Shown here piece after piece: positions 6,921 through 15,863 of a DNA stretch of 64,000 nucleotides. The position numbers and the translations under genes were made by a program. The DNA lies in NCBI GenBank assembly GCA_963715445.1, contig OY970240.1, forward strand, positions 1,054,001 to 1,118,000, written 5' to 3'. Position 1 is the stretch's first letter, and each line of letters starts with the position of its first letter. The notes beneath the pieces are model-generated. The model was not told where the DNA came from. It saw only the letters and a program-made list of their open reading frames with translations, and did no database searches. Source of the stretch: JAAYBF01 sp963715445. GTDB lineage: Bacteria > Actinomycetota > Thermoleophilia > Solirubrobacterales > Thermoleophilaceae.

Positions 6921-7859
6921 ATGGAGGCATCCTCCCTCACGACCAAGCGCGCCACCCCGGCTCTCGGGGTGGCGCGCCGTCGTCGCGGCGAAGACCTGAT
7001 CAAGCTGCTGCTGCTGCTCGCGGCGCTGATCTCGATCCTCACCACCACCGGCATCGTCGTCTCGCTCGCGCGAGAGACGATCGTCTTCTTCGAGGACGTC
7101 GGCTTCATCGACTTCCTCACCGGCACCGACTGGTCGCCGATCATCAAGCCGCAGAGCTTCGGGGTGCTGCCGCTGGTGGGAGGCACCTTCCTGATCACGG
7201 GCATCGCGCTCGCCGTAGCGATACCGCTCGGGCTCGGCTCCGCGATCTACCTCAGCGAGTACGCCAGCCCACGCGTGCGCAAGACGCTCAAGCCGATCCT
7301 CGAGCTGCTCGCCGGCGTGCCGACGATCGTCTTCGGCTACTTCGCCCTCACCTTCTTCACCCCGACCGTCCTCCAGGAGATCTTCAATATGGAGATCAGC
7401 GTCTTCAACGCGCTGTCCGCGGGGATCATCATGGGCTTCATGGTCGTTCCGACGATCGCGTCGATATCCGAGGACGCGATGTCCGCCGTGCCCGCATCGC
7501 TGCGCGAGGGCTCGTTCGGCCTCGGCGCCAACCGCCTCCAGACGTCGCTGCGAGTCGTGTTCCCAGCCGCGCTTTCGGGAATCGTCGCGGCCGTCGTGCT
7601 CGGAGCCTCCCGCGCGATCGGCGAGACGATGATCGTGCTCGTAGCCGCCGGTCAGATCGCCGCGCTGACCAGCGACCCGCGCGAGCCGATGTACACGATG
7701 ACCTCCTTCATCGCGGCAATCGGCAAGGGGGACGTCGCGACCGGCTCGACCCAGTACAAGACGATCTTCGCGGTCGGGATGCTGCTGTTCGTGATCACGC
7801 TCGTGATGAACATGATCTCGATCCGCTTCGTGCGCAAGTACCGGCAGGTGTACGAATGA
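6921..7859 (+). CDS. pstC: Phosphate ABC transporter permease PstC
   Basis: 312 residues, about six transmembrane spans. The permease EAA-like loop reads VPASLREGSFGLGANRLQT, followed by ASRAIGETMIVLVAAGQ, both typical of PstC. The N-terminal cytoplasmic tail includes ARRRRGEDLIK before the first span. It starts 28 nt after pstS and ends with an ATGA overlap with pstA, so translation is coupled. It forms the membrane channel with PstA. Confidence 0.95.
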   Translation: MEASSLTTKRATPALGVARRRRGEDLIKLLLLLAALISILTTTGIVVSLARETIVFFEDVGFIDFLTGTDWSPIIKPQSFGVLPLVGGTFLITGIALAVAIPLGLGSAIYLSEYASPRVRKTLKPILELLAGVPTIVFGYFALTFFTPTVLQEIFNMEISVFNALSAGIIMGFMVVPTIASISEDAMSAVPASLREGSFGLGANRLQTSLRVVFPAALSGIVAAVVLGASRAIGETMIVLVAAGQIAALTSDPREPMYTMTSFIAAIGKGDVATGSTQYKTIFAVGMLLFVITLVMNMISIRFVRKYRQVYE

Positions 7860-8776
7860 GCGACGCCGCCGCAACCGTGTTCGAGGAGGCCGCGGAGAGG
7901 CCGCCGCACGTGGGCCGTGCGCCCAGCCGCGCGCGCCTTGTCGGAGGCGCGTTCAAGGCGCTTCTGCTCGCCTGCCTCGGCGCTTCGGTGCTGATGCTCG
8001 GCACGCTGCTGGTGGACATCGGCTCCGACGGCTTCGGCCGGATCAGCCTCAGCTTCCTCACCGACTACCCGTCCTTCGTGGCCGACAACGCCGGCATCCG
8101 CCCCGCGCTGCTGGGCACGCTGTGGCTGATGGGCGTCTGCGCACTGTTCATCATCCCCGTCGGCGTCGCCACGGCGATCTACCTGGAGGAGTACGCCGAC
8201 GACGCGCGCTGGTGGAACCGCGCGATCGAGGTCAACATCCAGAACCTCGCCGCGGTCCCCTCGATCGTCTACGGGATCCTCGGGCTCGCCTTCCTCGTGC
8301 GCGGCCCGCTCGGCATGGGTCAGGTCGTGCTCGCCGGCGGCCTGACGCTCGGCCTGCTGGTGCTGCCGGTCGTGATCATCGCCGGCCGCGAGGCGATCCG
8401 CGCGGTGCCGCCGTCGATCCGCGAGGGCTCGATGGCGCTCGGCGCCACCCAGTGGCAGACGATCTGGCGCCAGGTGCTGCCCGCGGCGATCCCGGGGATC
8501 GCGACCGGCGTGATCCTCGCGCTCTCACGCGCGATCGGCGAGACGGCGCCGCTGATCATGGTCGGCGCGGCGACCTACGTCGCCTTCGACCCCTCCCTGT
8601 CCTCGACCTTCACCGCGCTGCCGATGCAGATCTTCGACTGGATCGGGCGCCCGTCCAACGCAGTCAACGACTACGCGTCGCTCGCGGCGGGAGGGATCGT
8701 CGTCCTGATGGTCCTCCTGCTGGGCATGAACGCGCTCGCGATCTGGCTGCGCAATCGTTACGAGCAGAAGTGGTAG
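7856..8776 (+). CDS. pstA: Phosphate ABC transporter permease PstA
   Basis: 306 residues with about six spans. VGVATAIYLEEYADDAR, NIQNLAAVPSIVYGILGLAF, PPSIREGSMALGATQWQT and LSRAIGETAPLIMVGAATYV are hallmark PstA sequences. The ATG lies inside the pstC stop (ATGA). An ATP-binding partner, PstB, follows 10 nt later. Confidence 0.95.
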   Translation: MSDAAATVFEEAAERPPHVGRAPSRARLVGGAFKALLLACLGASVLMLGTLLVDIGSDGFGRISLSFLTDYPSFVADNAGIRPALLGTLWLMGVCALFIIPVGVATAIYLEEYADDARWWNRAIEVNIQNLAAVPSIVYGILGLAFLVRGPLGMGQVVLAGGLTLGLLVLPVVIIAGREAIRAVPPSIREGSMALGATQWQTIWRQVLPAAIPGIATGVILALSRAIGETAPLIMVGAATYVAFDPSLSSTFTALPMQIFDWIGRPSNAVNDYASLAAGGIVVLMVLLLGMNALAIWLRNRYEQKW

Positions 8777-8786
8777 GTGACCAAAG

Positions 8787-9701
<915 letters not shown>

Positions 9702-9715
9702 GCAGAGAGGCAGCG

Positions 9716-10426
9716 ATGCGCGAAACAGGAAACCGCCAGCAGTTCCAGGACGAGCTGGAGCAGCTCGAGCGCCAGGCGCTCGGGGGCCTCGACATGGTCG
9801 GCCAGGCGCTCGAGCGCGCGAGCGAGGTCGTCCAGCACCAGGATGTCGAGCTCGCGAGCATGGTTATCGCCGACGACGACCGCATCGACGGCCGGTACCT
9901 CGAGGTGCACCAGGGGATCCTCTCCCTGCTGGCGCTGCAGGCTCCCGTGGCAGGGGACCTCCGGCTGGTGGCGGCGCTGCTGCACGTCATCAAGCACGTC
10001 GAGCGGATGGGCGACCAGTGCGTGAACATGGCGAAGCTCGTGCCGCTCGCCGGCCACGAGCCGCCGGCCGACAAGGAGATGCTGGACAAGATCGGCCGCA
10101 TGGGCGAGCTGGCGGGCTCACTCGTGCAGCAGTGCAAGCTGGCCTTCGAGCGCCGCGACGCCGCCCTGGCCCAAGACCTCGTTCGCCAGGACGACGGCAT
10201 CGACGAGCTGAACCGCGCGTGCTTCCGCCGCGCGCTGGAGATCGGCGACGACGCCGACCAGCGCGAGTGGGCGATGCACATGATGCTGATCGCCCGCTGC
10301 CTCGAGCGGATCGGCGACAACGCCGTGGACATCGGCGAGCAGACCGCCTTCGTCGTCACCGGGCTGTTCCGGGAGTTCGAGGACGCGTCCCACCCCGAGG
10401 CGACGCCGGGGGCCGAGAGCCGATGA
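9716..10426 (+). CDS. phoU: Phosphate-signalling regulator PhoU
   Basis: 236 residues forming the duplicated three-helix PhoU fold: LGGLDMVGQALERASEV, DDDRIDGRYLEVHQGILSLL and LRLVAALLHVIKHVERMGDQ in the first half; DDGIDELNRACFRRAL, HMMLIARCLERIGDNAVDIGE in the second. The paired E/DRxGD metal-binding motifs are intact. PhoU restrains Pst transport and the phosphate two-component system. ATG 9716 follows GAGAGG. It overlaps the downstream DUF47 gene by ATGA. Confidence 0.95.
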   Translation: MRETGNRQQFQDELEQLERQALGGLDMVGQALERASEVVQHQDVELASMVIADDDRIDGRYLEVHQGILSLLALQAPVAGDLRLVAALLHVIKHVERMGDQCVNMAKLVPLAGHEPPADKEMLDKIGRMGELAGSLVQQCKLAFERRDAALAQDLVRQDDGIDELNRACFRRALEIGDDADQREWAMHMMLIARCLERIGDNAVDIGEQTAFVVTGLFREFEDASHPEATPGAESR

Positions 10427-11049
10427 GCACCCCCCTCTTCGCGAGCGCACCGAACCGCGGCAGGTTCGAGGCCCTGTTCGAAGAGGGCGGGCAGAACCTC
10501 CAGGAGGTCGTAGAGCTGCTCGACCGGCTGATGCGCACATGGCCGGACGAGCCCGAACTGCGCGGCAGGATCAAGCAGCTCGAGGAGAGGGGCGACAGGA
10601 TCACCCACGACATCCTCCATGCCCTCTACTCCACGACGGTCACCCCGCTCGACCGCGAGGACATCCACTCGCTCGCCTCGGCGCTCGACGATGCGGTCGA
10701 CTACGCCGAGGAGGCAGCCGACGTGCTCGGCCTCTACAAGGTCGAGGCGCCGATGGAGCAGGCGGTGGAGCTGACCGGCGTGCTGCGCGACTGCGGGCGC
10801 GAGCTGGCGGCCGCGCTGCAGGGACTGACCAAGTTGGAGTCGCTCGCACCGCACACCGCCGCCGTCGACCGCCTGGAGGACGAGGGAGACCGGATCAGCC
10901 GCAACGCGCTGGTGGCTCTCTTCGCCGGGGGCATCGACCCGATGGTGGTGATCCGCTGGAAGGACATCTTCGAGCGGCTCGAGCAGGCGATCGACTCCTG
11001 CGACCGCGTCGGTCACGTGCTCGAGGGCATCGCCGTCAAGCACAGCTAG
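10423..11049 (+). CDS. DUF47 / PhoU-like protein (Pit accessory type)
   Basis: 208 residues, all helical. FEEGGQNLQEVVELLDRL, LEERGDRITHDILHAL, LDREDIHSLASALDDAVDY and EGDRISRNALVAL match the DUF47 family, which is related to PhoU and normally paired with a Pit-type phosphate permease. No Pit gene exists in the window; here the protein is translationally coupled to phoU by an ATGA overlap and followed 2 nt later by a CHAD gene. It probably modulates phosphate transport or polyphosphate metabolism, but the partner is unknown. Confidence 0.88.
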   Translation: MSTPLFASAPNRGRFEALFEEGGQNLQEVVELLDRLMRTWPDEPELRGRIKQLEERGDRITHDILHALYSTTVTPLDREDIHSLASALDDAVDYAEEAADVLGLYKVEAPMEQAVELTGVLRDCGRELAAALQGLTKLESLAPHTAAVDRLEDEGDRISRNALVALFAGGIDPMVVIRWKDIFERLEQAIDSCDRVGHVLEGIAVKHS

Positions 11050-11051
11050 GG

Positions 11052-11528
11052 ATGGCGAAGGCTCGCCCGATCCCGGGCATCGAGGCCGTCACCCGCTTCG
11101 GCGACGCCGCGGCCGCGGCGCTCGAGACGCGCACGCAAGAGGTGTTCGAGCACGCCGCGGGCGTCCTGGACACCGACGACGTGGAGCGGGTCCACGACAT
11201 GCGCGTGGCCACCCGCCGGCTGCGCGCGGCGCTCGAGATGTTCGCGCCGGCGTTCCCGCGCAAGCGACACAAGCGCGCTCTGCGGGACGTCAAGCGGCTC
11301 GCAGACGCGCTCGGCGCACGACGCGACCCCGACGTCGCGATCGAGCAGCTGCAGGAGATTCGCGCCACCCTCGACTCCGACGACGGCGCCGCGATCGAGA
11401 GCCTCCTCGCGGAGATGCGCGACGAGCAGGCGGCCGGGAACGAGCGGCTTGGCTCAGCGCTCGAGGAGATGCGGGCGAGCGACCTCGAGGACCGGCTGAT
11501 CGCGCTGGCGGGCGAGGCGCGGCGGTGA
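11052..11528 (+). CDS. CHAD-domain protein, N-terminal half
   Basis: 158 residues. DDVERVHDMRVATRRLRAALEMFAP is the first conserved-histidine helical block of a CHAD domain, followed by KRALRDVKRLADALGARRDPDV. CHAD domains bind polyphosphate through basic and His residues. A usual CHAD domain is ~250-300 residues with two such blocks; this gene encodes only the first, and the second block is in the next gene, which starts inside this one's stop (GTGA). It lies in the phosphate/polyphosphate cluster. I infer the two products associate into one domain. Confidence 0.82.
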   Translation: MAKARPIPGIEAVTRFGDAAAAALETRTQEVFEHAAGVLDTDDVERVHDMRVATRRLRAALEMFAPAFPRKRHKRALRDVKRLADALGARRDPDVAIEQLQEIRATLDSDDGAAIESLLAEMRDEQAAGNERLGSALEEMRASDLEDRLIALAGEARR

Positions 11529-11959
11529 AGGCGCGCAAGGTCCCGAAGCTCGATCCGGACGGCACCTTCGCCGATGCCGTCCGCCGGATCGTCGAGGTGC
11601 GAGCGGGCGAGGTCGAGTCGTTCGTGCCGCAGGCGCTCGATCCCGCCGAGGCGAAGGCGCAGCACGACATGCGGATCGCCGCCAAGCGGCTGCGCTACGT
11701 CTTGGAACTCGCCGCACCGGCGCTCGGCAAGCCGGCGGCCGAGGGAGCGCGCACGGCCAAGCGCCTGCAGGCCTCCCTCGGCGAGATCCACGACTGCGAC
11801 GAGATGATCGAGCGCGCACAGGCCCACGACGGCCTCGAATCGCTGACCGCCCACCTCACCGGCCGCCGCGCGGTCCTGTTCGAGAGCTTCGCGCGCGAGT
11901 GGAAGGCGGCCGCGCGCGGCGGCTTCGCGGCTTCCCTGGTCGAGCGCCTGCGCTCCTAG
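11525..11959 (+). CDS. CHAD-domain protein, C-terminal half
   Basis: 144 residues starting at GTG 11525, overlapping the previous stop by 4 nt in the -1 frame. AKAQHDMRIAAKRLRYVLELAAPA is the second CHAD block, and KRLQASLGEIHDCDEMIERA the following helices. Together with the upstream product it rebuilds a full CHAD domain. Both halves keep normal codon use and the key HDMR, KRLRY and HDCDE residues, so this is a split gene, not decay. No slippery heptamer is visible at the junction, which favours termination-reinitiation over frameshifting. Confidence 0.82.
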   Translation: MKARKVPKLDPDGTFADAVRRIVEVRAGEVESFVPQALDPAEAKAQHDMRIAAKRLRYVLELAAPALGKPAAEGARTAKRLQASLGEIHDCDEMIERAQAHDGLESLTAHLTGRRAVLFESFAREWKAAARGGFAASLVERLRS

Positions 11960-11980
11960 GCGCGCTCCCTCCGCAGGCTG

Positions 11981-12044
11981 GCGCTCCTAGAGGCCCTCCC
12001 GCACAGGCCAGCGGGCGCGCTCCTAAAGGCCCTCTCGCGCAGGC
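11981..12044. repeat. Two-copy imperfect tandem repeat, 28-nt unit on a 36-nt period
   Basis: Units at 11981-12008 and 12017-12044 share GCGCTCCTARAGGCCCTCYC followed by CGCRCAGGC. A more degenerate partial copy overlaps the end of the CHAD gene. It lies in the 134-nt gap before the AbrB-type gene. No function is evident. Confidence 0.6.
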
Positions 12045-12093
12045 AGCCCGGCGCCCACGGGCCGAAGGGCGAGCGCCGAGTAGCCTCGCCTGG

Positions 12094-13161
12094 ATGCGCA
12101 GGATCATCCCGCTCGCCCTCCTCGGGGCGCTCACGGCCGCGGCGGGATGGGCGCTGTCGCAGATCGGCCTGCCGTCCTCCTACCTGTTCGCCGCCCTGAT
12201 GCTCGGCATCGCGGCCGCGCTGCTGAGGCCCGGGCGCGCGGAGGTGCCCGGAGCCTCGTTCGAGGCGGCGCAGGCGGTCACCGGGGTCACGCTCGGCGCC
12301 TACGTTCAGTCGTCCTCGCTCTCGGCGCTGGGGGACGCTTGGCTGCCGGTGGCGCTGGTCAGCGCCGCGACGCTCGCCTTCAGCATCGGCGGCGGTGTGG
12401 TGCTCAGCCGCTTCACCTCTCTCGACCGGGCGACCGGGACGCTGGGGATGGTCGCCGGCGGCGCTTCCGGGATCGTCGCGATGGCCGACGAGCTGGGAGC
12501 GGACGACCGGCTCGTGGCCTTCATGCAGTACCTGCGCGTGCTCGTCGTCGTGGTGCTGACTCCGGTGCTGATCGCCGTCGCCTTCTCGGGCCACCACGCG
12601 GTGCCGGTTCCGGGCGGCCACGAGCCTCTGCTCGGCGACGCCCGCGGCTGGCTGCTGGTGCTCGGGATCGCGGCGGTCGGGGCCTTCGCGGGGCGGGCTG
12701 CGCGCCTGCCGGCGGCCACGCTGCTCGGGCCGATGCTGCTGGCGGCAACCATCGCGCTGGCGCTCGGCGAGGGCGAGCTCGTCGTGCCGCCGCTGCTGCG
12801 CGAGACCGCGTTCGCGCTGATCGGCCTGCAGGTGGGCCTGCGCTTCACGCTCCAGACGGTGCGTGAGGTGGGCCGGCTGCTGGCGCCGGTGCTCGCCTGC
12901 CTGCTCGCACTGCTGGGCCTCTCGTTCCTGCTCGCCGTCGCGCTCGACGCGACCACCTCGGTGACGCTGCTCGACGCCTACCTGGCCACCACGCCGGGTG
13001 GCCTGTACGCGGTGCTCGCCGTGTCCGTCGGCGCCGGCGCCAACACCACCTTCATCCTCGCCGTGCAGACGCTGCGGCTGCTCGTGATGGTGCTGCTGGC
13101 CCCGTTCGTCGTCCGCTGGGTCGCCGGGCCCGGCAGGCACGCGCCTCTCGCCAAGCGGTAG
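12094..13161 (+). CDS. AbrB-family (duplicated AbrB domain) membrane transporter-like protein
   Basis: 355 residues, about 10 hydrophobic spans arranged as two similar halves. GLPSSYLFAALMLGIAAAL and RLPAATLLGPMLLAATIAL are the repeated segment; LGMVAGGASGIVAMADELG and LATTPGGLYAVLAVSVGAG are the repeated GG-containing re-entrant motifs typical of the AbrB (PF05145) family. Members are inner-membrane proteins of poorly known substrate. ATG 12094 sits 7 nt after TAGCCT with no ribosome site, a leaderless layout. The preceding cluster is phosphate-related, but nothing in the sequence ties this gene to phosphate. Confidence 0.82.
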   Translation: MRRIIPLALLGALTAAAGWALSQIGLPSSYLFAALMLGIAAALLRPGRAEVPGASFEAAQAVTGVTLGAYVQSSSLSALGDAWLPVALVSAATLAFSIGGGVVLSRFTSLDRATGTLGMVAGGASGIVAMADELGADDRLVAFMQYLRVLVVVVLTPVLIAVAFSGHHAVPVPGGHEPLLGDARGWLLVLGIAAVGAFAGRAARLPAATLLGPMLLAATIALALGEGELVVPPLLRETAFALIGLQVGLRFTLQTVREVGRLLAPVLACLLALLGLSFLLAVALDATTSVTLLDAYLATTPGGLYAVLAVSVGAGANTTFILAVQTLRLLVMVLLAPFVVRWVAGPGRHAPLAKR

Positions 13162-13185
13162 CCGGCGAGGGGGCCGCAGCGAGGG

Positions 13186-13620
13186 TCAGGAGCGGGCCAG
13201 CGCCTGCAGCTCGCGGGGGCCGAGGAGCAGCTTGAGCTCGCCGCGATCGATCGCGGCGATCGCGGCCTTCGGCATCCGCACCTGGGCGCCCGTGGCGTCG
13301 TGAACCGCCATCGAGAAGTCAGGCTCGTGGCCCACGAGCAGCACCGACTCACCGTGGCCGAGCGCGAGCTCCTCCGGCTTGAACGGGCCGCCGCGCAGCG
13401 CCGGCTCCTCCTGCGGAAGCACCCCGAGGGGCTCGCAGACGAGACGCGCCGTGTCCCGCGCGCGAACTCGCGGGCTCGCCAGGCAGGCGTCCAGCCTCAC
13501 CCCGAGGATCGCGAGGGCGGCGCCCGCAGCACGCGCCTGCTCCTCTCCGGCGGGAGTCAGCCTGCGCTCGGCGTCTGGAGAGCCCTCTTCAGCCTCAGCG
13601 TGTCTCATCAGCCAGATCAC
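13186..13620 (-). CDS. sixA: SixA-type phosphohistidine phosphatase
   Basis: 144 residues from the preferred GTG at 13620 (VIWLMRHAEAEEGS). The RHA motif bears the catalytic His of the histidine-phosphatase superfamily; ERRLTPAGEEQARAAG, ASPRVRARDTARLV and LLVGHEPDFS (second His) complete the site. It is small like E. coli SixA, which removes phosphate from phosphohistidine proteins. The frame is open further upstream (TTG 13629, ATG 13698), but those residues do not resemble the family and run into the divergent ppk gene. It is convergent with the AbrB-type gene and divergent from ppk. SixA-like proteins often accompany CHAD and polyphosphate genes. Confidence 0.82.
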   Translation of the reverse strand: MIWLMRHAEAEEGSPDAERRLTPAGEEQARAAGAALAILGVRLDACLASPRVRARDTARLVCEPLGVLPQEEPALRGGPFKPEELALGHGESVLLVGHEPDFSMAVHDATGAQVRMPKAAIAAIDRGELKLLLGPRELQALARS

Positions 13621-13633
13621 AATGGTCAAGATA

Positions 13634-13662
13634 TTCACATTCGGCAGTGGCCCACATGTGAA
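13634..13662. promoter_or_regulatory. Inverted TTCACAT / ATGTGAA element between sixA and ppk
   Basis: TTCACAT (13634-13640) and its complement ATGTGAA (13656-13662) are separated by 15 nt, just upstream of the ppk start and overlapping the sixA promoter region. Each arm looks like a single PHO half-site pointing at one of the two genes. The 11-bp direct repeat seen at the clear PHO boxes is missing, so this is a weak call. Confidence 0.35.
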
Positions 13663-13676
13663 GATGGGGAGACTTG

Positions 13677-15854
13677 ATGGAGCCGGACACCGAGACACTG
13701 CACCCAGAGACCCCGCCGGCCGGGAGCGGAGCGGCGCCGCCTGAGCCGCCCCCGCCGGCCGGGAGCGGGGCGTCGCCGCCCGAGCCTCCCCCGCTCGATG
13801 CGACCGAGCTGTACGCCAACCGCGAGCTCTCGTGGCTCGACTTCAACGAGCGCGTGCTGGAGCTGGCCGAGGACGAGCGCACACCCCTGCTCGAGCGCGC
13901 GAGCTTCCTGGCGATCTACGCCTCGAACATGGACGAGTTCACGATGATCCGCGTGGCCGGCCTGCACGACCAGGTGGATGCCGGCATCGACGCCCGCAAG
14001 GCCGACGGCCTCTCCCCCTCGGAGACCATCGTCCGCCTCGCCGAGCGCACCCGCACGCTGACCGCTCGGCACTCGCACCAGTGGGAGCGCGCAGTCCGCC
14101 CAGCGATCGCCGAGCAGGGGATCAGGATCGTCGAGCCCTCCGACTGCTCGGAGGCCGAGCTCCGCAGGATCGACCGCATCTTCGAGGAGCAGGTGTTCCC
14201 GGTGCTGACCCCGCTCGCCGTCGGGCCGGGACGGCCGTTCCCGTACATGTCGAACCTGTCGCTCAGCCTTGGCGTATGGCTGACCGACCCCGTCACCGAC
14301 AGCGAGCTGTTCGCGCGCGTGAAGGTGCCCAAGGAGGTGATGCCGCGCTTCACGGCGATCGGCGACAACACCTTCGTCCCGCTCGAGGCGGTGATCGCCC
14401 GGCACCTCGACGCCCTCTTCCCGGGGATGGAGGTCCGCAGCCACGCCGCCTTCCGCGTGACGCGAGACGCCGACTTCACCGTCTCCGACGAGGCCGACGA
14501 CCTGCTGCGCGCCGTGGAGACGGAGCTGCGCCGCCGGCGCTTCGGAGAGGTGGTGCGTCTCGAGGCCGCCGCCGCCATGGACCCCGAGATGCGCCGGTTC
14601 CTGATCGAGCAGATGGACATCGACGAGACGCAGGTCGACGACGTGGAGGGCCTGCTCGACCTCACCGACCTGCGCCAGATCCACTCCGGCGGGCACCCGG
14701 AGCTGCGCTACCGGCCCTGGTCGCCCCTCAGCACGGGGCCCTTCTCCACCGAGGACGGGAAGGCCGACGTGTTCGCGGCGATGCGCCACGGCGACCTGCT
14801 CGTGCACCACCCCTACGACTCGTTCGCGGGCAGCGTGGAGCGCTTCGTCGAGCAGGCCGTCAACGACCCGGACGTGCTCGCGATCAAGATGACGATGTAC
14901 CGCACCTCCGATGACTCGGCGCTCATCCCGATGCTCATCAAGGCGTCGGAGCGGGGCAAGCAGGCCGTCTGCCTCGTGGAGCTGAAGGCGCGCTTCGACG
15001 AGCGCCGCAACATCGGCTGGGCGCGGTCGCTCGAGGAGGCCGGCGCGCACGTGGTGCACGGCCTCCCGGGGTTGAAGACGCACGCGAAGGCGCTGCTGGT
15101 GGTTCGCCGCGAGGGCAAGGGCGTGCGCCACTACGTGCACATCGGGACGGGCAACTACCACGGCAAGACGGCACGGCTCTACGAGGACTTCGGGCTCTTC
15201 ACCTGCGACCGCGACGTCGCCGCGGACGTGGCCGCCCTGTTCAACACGCTGACGGGGGCCGCGCGCGCCTCCGAGTACCGCAAGGCCCTGATCGCGCCCG
15301 AGGGGATGCGCAAGGACCTGATCGACGAGATACGCCGCACGGTGGAGGCCCACAAGGAGGGCTGCCCAGCACGGATCACGATGAAGATGAACTCGCTCGT
15401 GGACCGCCGCTGCATCCGGGCGCTCTACGAGGCCTCCCAGGCCGGCGTGCGCGTGGACCTGAACGTGCGCGGCATCTGCTGCCTGCGCCCGGGGGTGCCC
15501 GGCGTGAGCGACAACATCCGCGTCGTCTCGGTGGTGGGCCGCTTCCTCGAGCACGCGCGCGTGTACGCATTCCAGCGCGGCGAGGAGCGGCGGCTCTACA
15601 TCGGCTCGGCAGACCTCATGCCGCGCAACCTCGATACGCGCGTGGAGCTGCTGATACCGATCGAGGACGCGACGCTGCGCGCGGAGGCGTTGGACGTCCT
15701 CGAGCGCTGCCTCGCGGACGACAGCTTCGCCTGGGACCTGCTCCCGGACGGCAGCTGGGCGCGCCGCGACGGCTGGACGCGCTCGGTGCACGACGAGCTG
15801 ATGCGCCGCGCGCTCGAGCGGGCGGCGGACGGTCCGCCGAGCTCCACGGGATGA
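13677..15854 (+). CDS. ppk: Polyphosphate kinase PPK1
   Basis: 725 residues. Conserved blocks: YANRELSWLDFNERVLELA, NMDEFTMIRVAGL, VFPVLTPLAVGPGRPFPY, MYRTSDDS, ELKARFDERRNIGWA, VHIGTGNYHGKTARLYEDF (catalytic His region) and IGSADLMPRNLDTRVE. It makes polyphosphate from ATP reversibly. The start is ATG 13677 behind GGGGAG; a TTG one codon earlier is less likely. The first ~40 residues are a Pro/Gly/Ser linker made of a duplicated 13-residue unit, absent from typical PPK1. ppx follows after 9 nt, so synthesis and degradation genes are paired. Confidence 0.96.
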   Translation: MEPDTETLHPETPPAGSGAAPPEPPPPAGSGASPPEPPPLDATELYANRELSWLDFNERVLELAEDERTPLLERASFLAIYASNMDEFTMIRVAGLHDQVDAGIDARKADGLSPSETIVRLAERTRTLTARHSHQWERAVRPAIAEQGIRIVEPSDCSEAELRRIDRIFEEQVFPVLTPLAVGPGRPFPYMSNLSLSLGVWLTDPVTDSELFARVKVPKEVMPRFTAIGDNTFVPLEAVIARHLDALFPGMEVRSHAAFRVTRDADFTVSDEADDLLRAVETELRRRRFGEVVRLEAAAAMDPEMRRFLIEQMDIDETQVDDVEGLLDLTDLRQIHSGGHPELRYRPWSPLSTGPFSTEDGKADVFAAMRHGDLLVHHPYDSFAGSVERFVEQAVNDPDVLAIKMTMYRTSDDSALIPMLIKASERGKQAVCLVELKARFDERRNIGWARSLEEAGAHVVHGLPGLKTHAKALLVVRREGKGVRHYVHIGTGNYHGKTARLYEDFGLFTCDRDVAADVAALFNTLTGAARASEYRKALIAPEGMRKDLIDEIRRTVEAHKEGCPARITMKMNSLVDRRCIRALYEASQAGVRVDLNVRGICCLRPGVPGVSDNIRVVSVVGRFLEHARVYAFQRGEERRLYIGSADLMPRNLDTRVELLIPIEDATLRAEALDVLERCLADDSFAWDLLPDGSWARRDGWTRSVHDELMRRALERAADGPPSSTG
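13713..13790 (+). repeat. Intragenic 39-nt tandem duplication in ppk
   Basis: Two near-identical 39-nt units (starting 13713 and 13752) encode PPAGSGAAPPEPP and PPAGSGASPPEPP near the PPK N-terminus. The unit is a multiple of three, so the frame is kept. It looks like a recent slippage product and could be variable between strains. Confidence 0.75.
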
Positions 15855-15863
15855 TGCTCCGCA

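Noticed and set aside
11500..11540. Programmed -1 frameshift joining the CHAD halves
   Set aside because: No slippery heptamer or clear downstream structure is visible; the GTGA overlap is the same coupling used by other gene pairs here.
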